This document shows positions 62,690 to 64,000 of a stretch of 64,000 bases of DNA, piece after piece. The stretch covers positions 248,001-312,000 of the forward strand of contig NZ_FOJJ01000034.1 of NCBI RefSeq assembly GCF_900111775.1, in the 5' to 3' direction. A model generated the notes under the pieces. The model made no database searches, was not told the origin of the DNA, and was given only the letters and a program-made list of their open reading frames with translations. A program made the position numbers and the translations under genes. Position 1 is the first letter of the stretch. Every line of letters starts with the position of its first letter. The DNA comes from Desulfuromonas acetexigens (GTDB lineage Bacteria; Desulfobacterota; Desulfuromonadia; Desulfuromonadales; Trichloromonadaceae).

Positions 62690-63324
62690 GGCGAGGCTCC
62701 GGGATAGAGCCGGGCGAGGTCGGCGGGAGTCGCCGCCAGGTCGTCGTAGGGACAGTCGCCGTGATGCCCCAGCCCCCAGGCGCAGAAGCAGGTGCGCAGC
62801 CCCCCCGCCGCCCCGGCGCGCAGGTCGGTGTGGTGGTCGCCGATCATCACCGCCGTTTCGGCCTTGGCGCCGAGTCGGCGCAGCGCCTCGCGCACCGGCT
62901 CGGGATGGGGTTTTTTCTCGGCGCAGGAATCGCCGCCGATCACCACCGGAAAGTAGCGGGTCAGGCCGAGGCCGTCGAGCAGGGGCCGGGTGAAGGCGGC
63001 GGGCTTGTTGGTGACGATGGCCAGCTTGCGACGCTCCTGCCCGTCGAGAAATTCGCGGATGCCGGGGTAGACGCGGGTTTCATCCAACAGATGTTCGCCG
63101 TAGAGGCGGAGAAAACGCTTGAGCAGGTCATCCTCATAGGGGATTTCCGCCAGGCCCCGTTGCACCAGCAGGGTGGCGCCATCGCCGACGCAGGCGCGGA
63201 CCCGGTCGAGGGGGAGCGGCGCGAGGCCGAGTTCCCCCCGCAGCCGATTGAGGGCGGCGGCGAGGTCGCGCAGCGAGTCGACCAGGGTGCCGTCGAGATC
63301 GAAAAGGAGGGTGGCGAGGGTCAT
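62686..63324 (-). CDS. gph: Phosphoglycolate phosphatase (HAD family)
   Basis: The 212-residue HAD hydrolase has the nucleophile motif LLFDLDGTLVDS, the motif-II/III region VTNKPAAFTRPLL with Lys, and motif IV MIGDHHTDLRAG; the alpha-helical cap (about 20-90) is of the Gph type. It removes phosphate from 2-phosphoglycolate, a DNA repair by-product, or a similar substrate. ATG 63324 overlaps the stop of the upstream transporter gene by 4 bases. Confidence 0.85.
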   Translation of the reverse strand: MTLATLLFDLDGTLVDSLRDLAAALNRLRGELGLAPLPLDRVRACVGDGATLLVQRGLAEIPYEDDLLKRFLRLYGEHLLDETRVYPGIREFLDGQERRKLAIVTNKPAAFTRPLLDGLGLTRYFPVVIGGDSCAEKKPHPEPVREALRRLGAKAETAVMIGDHHTDLRAGAAGGLRTCFCAWGLGHHGDCPYDDLAATPADLARLYPGASP

Positions 63325-64000
63325 TGCAACAGGGCCGCGAACCAGGCGAAGAGGCCGGTTTCTTTCATCTTGAAGAAGAGAACGACGGCTACCGCCAGGG
63401 GGGAGACGTAGCGGATGAGAAAATGCCAGGTCGGATAGACCCAGCCGGCGCCCCCGGCGATGAGCTCTTGCTTCTCCTCCGTGCCGCTCCAGAACCAGCC
63501 GACGTAGATGGAGATAAAAAGGCCACTGAAGGGGAGGAAATAGTTGGAGACGAGCATGTCGACCGAGTCGAAAAAGACGCGGTCGCCGATCACTTTCCAC
63601 TCGGCCAGGGTGTTGTAGGAAAGCGCTGTGGGGATGCCGACGACGAAGGCCAGCCCGGCCAGAAACCAGGTGGCGCGGGGGCGACTCCAGCCCCGTTCGT
63701 CGATGAGGTAGGCGACCGAGGCTTCGAGCAGGGAGATGTTGCTGGTCAGGGCGGCGAAGGCAAGGAGCAGAAAAAAGAGGATGGCGAGGACGAAGCCGCC
63801 GGGGAGCTGGGAGAAGACCACCGGGATCGTTTTGAAGACCAGCCCCGGTCCGGCGGCCGGTTCCATGCCGACGGAGAAGACGACCGAGAAGATGGCGATG
63901 CCGGCCATCAGGGCGATGACCGTATCGAGGACGACCACGCGCAGACTCGCTCCGAGCAGATCCTCCTGCTTGCTCAGATAGGAGCCGTAGGTGATCATCG
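63321..64000 (-). CDS. Sodium:neurotransmitter-symporter family transporter (C-terminal part)
   Basis: The frame is open to the window edge and encodes the last about 226 residues of an SNF (NSS) transporter: helices 6-12 including TYGSYLSKQEDL, the helix-8 sodium-site stretch LAFAALTSNISLLEASVAYLIDE and YFLPFSGLFISIYVGWFW. The family couples sodium to amino-acid uptake. An ATG at 63998 is internal, not the start, because the N-terminal helices are missing; the gene continues beyond 64000. Confidence 0.88.
   Translation of the reverse strand, partial: MITYGSYLSKQEDLLGASLRVVVLDTVIALMAGIAIFSVVFSVGMEPAAGPGLVFKTIPVVFSQLPGGFVLAILFFLLLAFAALTSNISLLEASVAYLIDERGWSRPRATWFLAGLAFVVGIPTALSYNTLAEWKVIGDRVFFDSVDMLVSNYFLPFSGLFISIYVGWFWSGTEEKQELIAGGAGWVYPTWHFLIRYVSPLAVAVVLFFKMKETGLFAWFAALLQ

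Overview
The window reads as chromosome of a high-GC deltaproteobacterium of the Desulfuromonadales (Geobacter / Desulfuromonas / Geoalkalibacter type). The grounds are the very large multiheme c-type cytochrome with Geobacter-style C-x4-CH/CxxCH pairs, the kinase with a periplasmic c-heme motif, a sigma54 activator, a MetH without reactivation domain, a complete Gsp type II secretion operon and KorAB-type 2-oxoacid:ferredoxin oxidoreductase. No tRNA, rRNA, CRISPR array, insertion sequence or phage gene was seen. Everything here is read by eye from sequence; family names rest on motifs, not on searches.

Layout. 1-4.2 kb: end of a reverse-strand gene, then murI - GerMN lipid-anchored or secreted protein - metH behind a good sigma70 promoter. 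4.3-5.4 kb: a proline-rich protein and a pseudopilin-like protein. 5.4-17.6 kb is the most distinctive block: a histidine kinase with a periplasmic CxxCH, its NtrC-family sigma54 activator, a gap with terminator, two dyads and a near-consensus -24/-12 promoter, then a secreted double beta-propeller protein, a 4-heme cytochrome, a 1631-aa cytochrome with 41 heme motifs, and an 18-codon ORF ending in His-Pro-Cys ahead of a strong hairpin. 17.6-18.2 kb: a RHH/RelE toxin-antitoxin pair. 18.2-28.7 kb: lipoprotein, NDH-2, KorBA, a small conserved protein, rubrerythrin-like protein, iron-sulfur flavoprotein, speA, speE and proC. 28.7-40.5 kb: twelve-gene gspCDEFGHIJKLMN operon on the reverse strand. 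40.6-49 kb: chemoreceptor, phospholipase A1, DUF4136 lipoprotein, PilZ protein, Spy-like and SH3 proteins divergent from a BaeSR-like pair. 49-54 kb: a membrane PAS/exonuclease fusion flanked by two copies of a palindromic repeat, ZIP transporter, a HEPN/MNT module with frameshifted HEPN, and xth. 54-64 kb: cspA with a structured leader, small proteins, hflKC, MATE transporter, a second HEPN/MNT module with a nonsense-mutated HEPN, a RelE remnant, a Fic protein, a Cys-rich small protein, an MOP-superfamily transporter, gph and the 3' part of a sodium-coupled transporter.

How it fits together. The heme kinase and sigma54 activator sit directly upstream of a sigma54 promoter that would drive the cytochrome operon, so the block looks like a self-contained redox- or ligand-sensing switch for an extracellular electron-transfer conduit. 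The gsp operon (no prepilin peptidase in view) could export such proteins, although no direct link is visible. Two of two HEPN/MNT modules carry an intact nucleotidyltransferase and a disrupted HEPN gene, and a RelE fragment lies nearby, so the 52-61 kb stretch looks like an accessory region where toxin genes decay.
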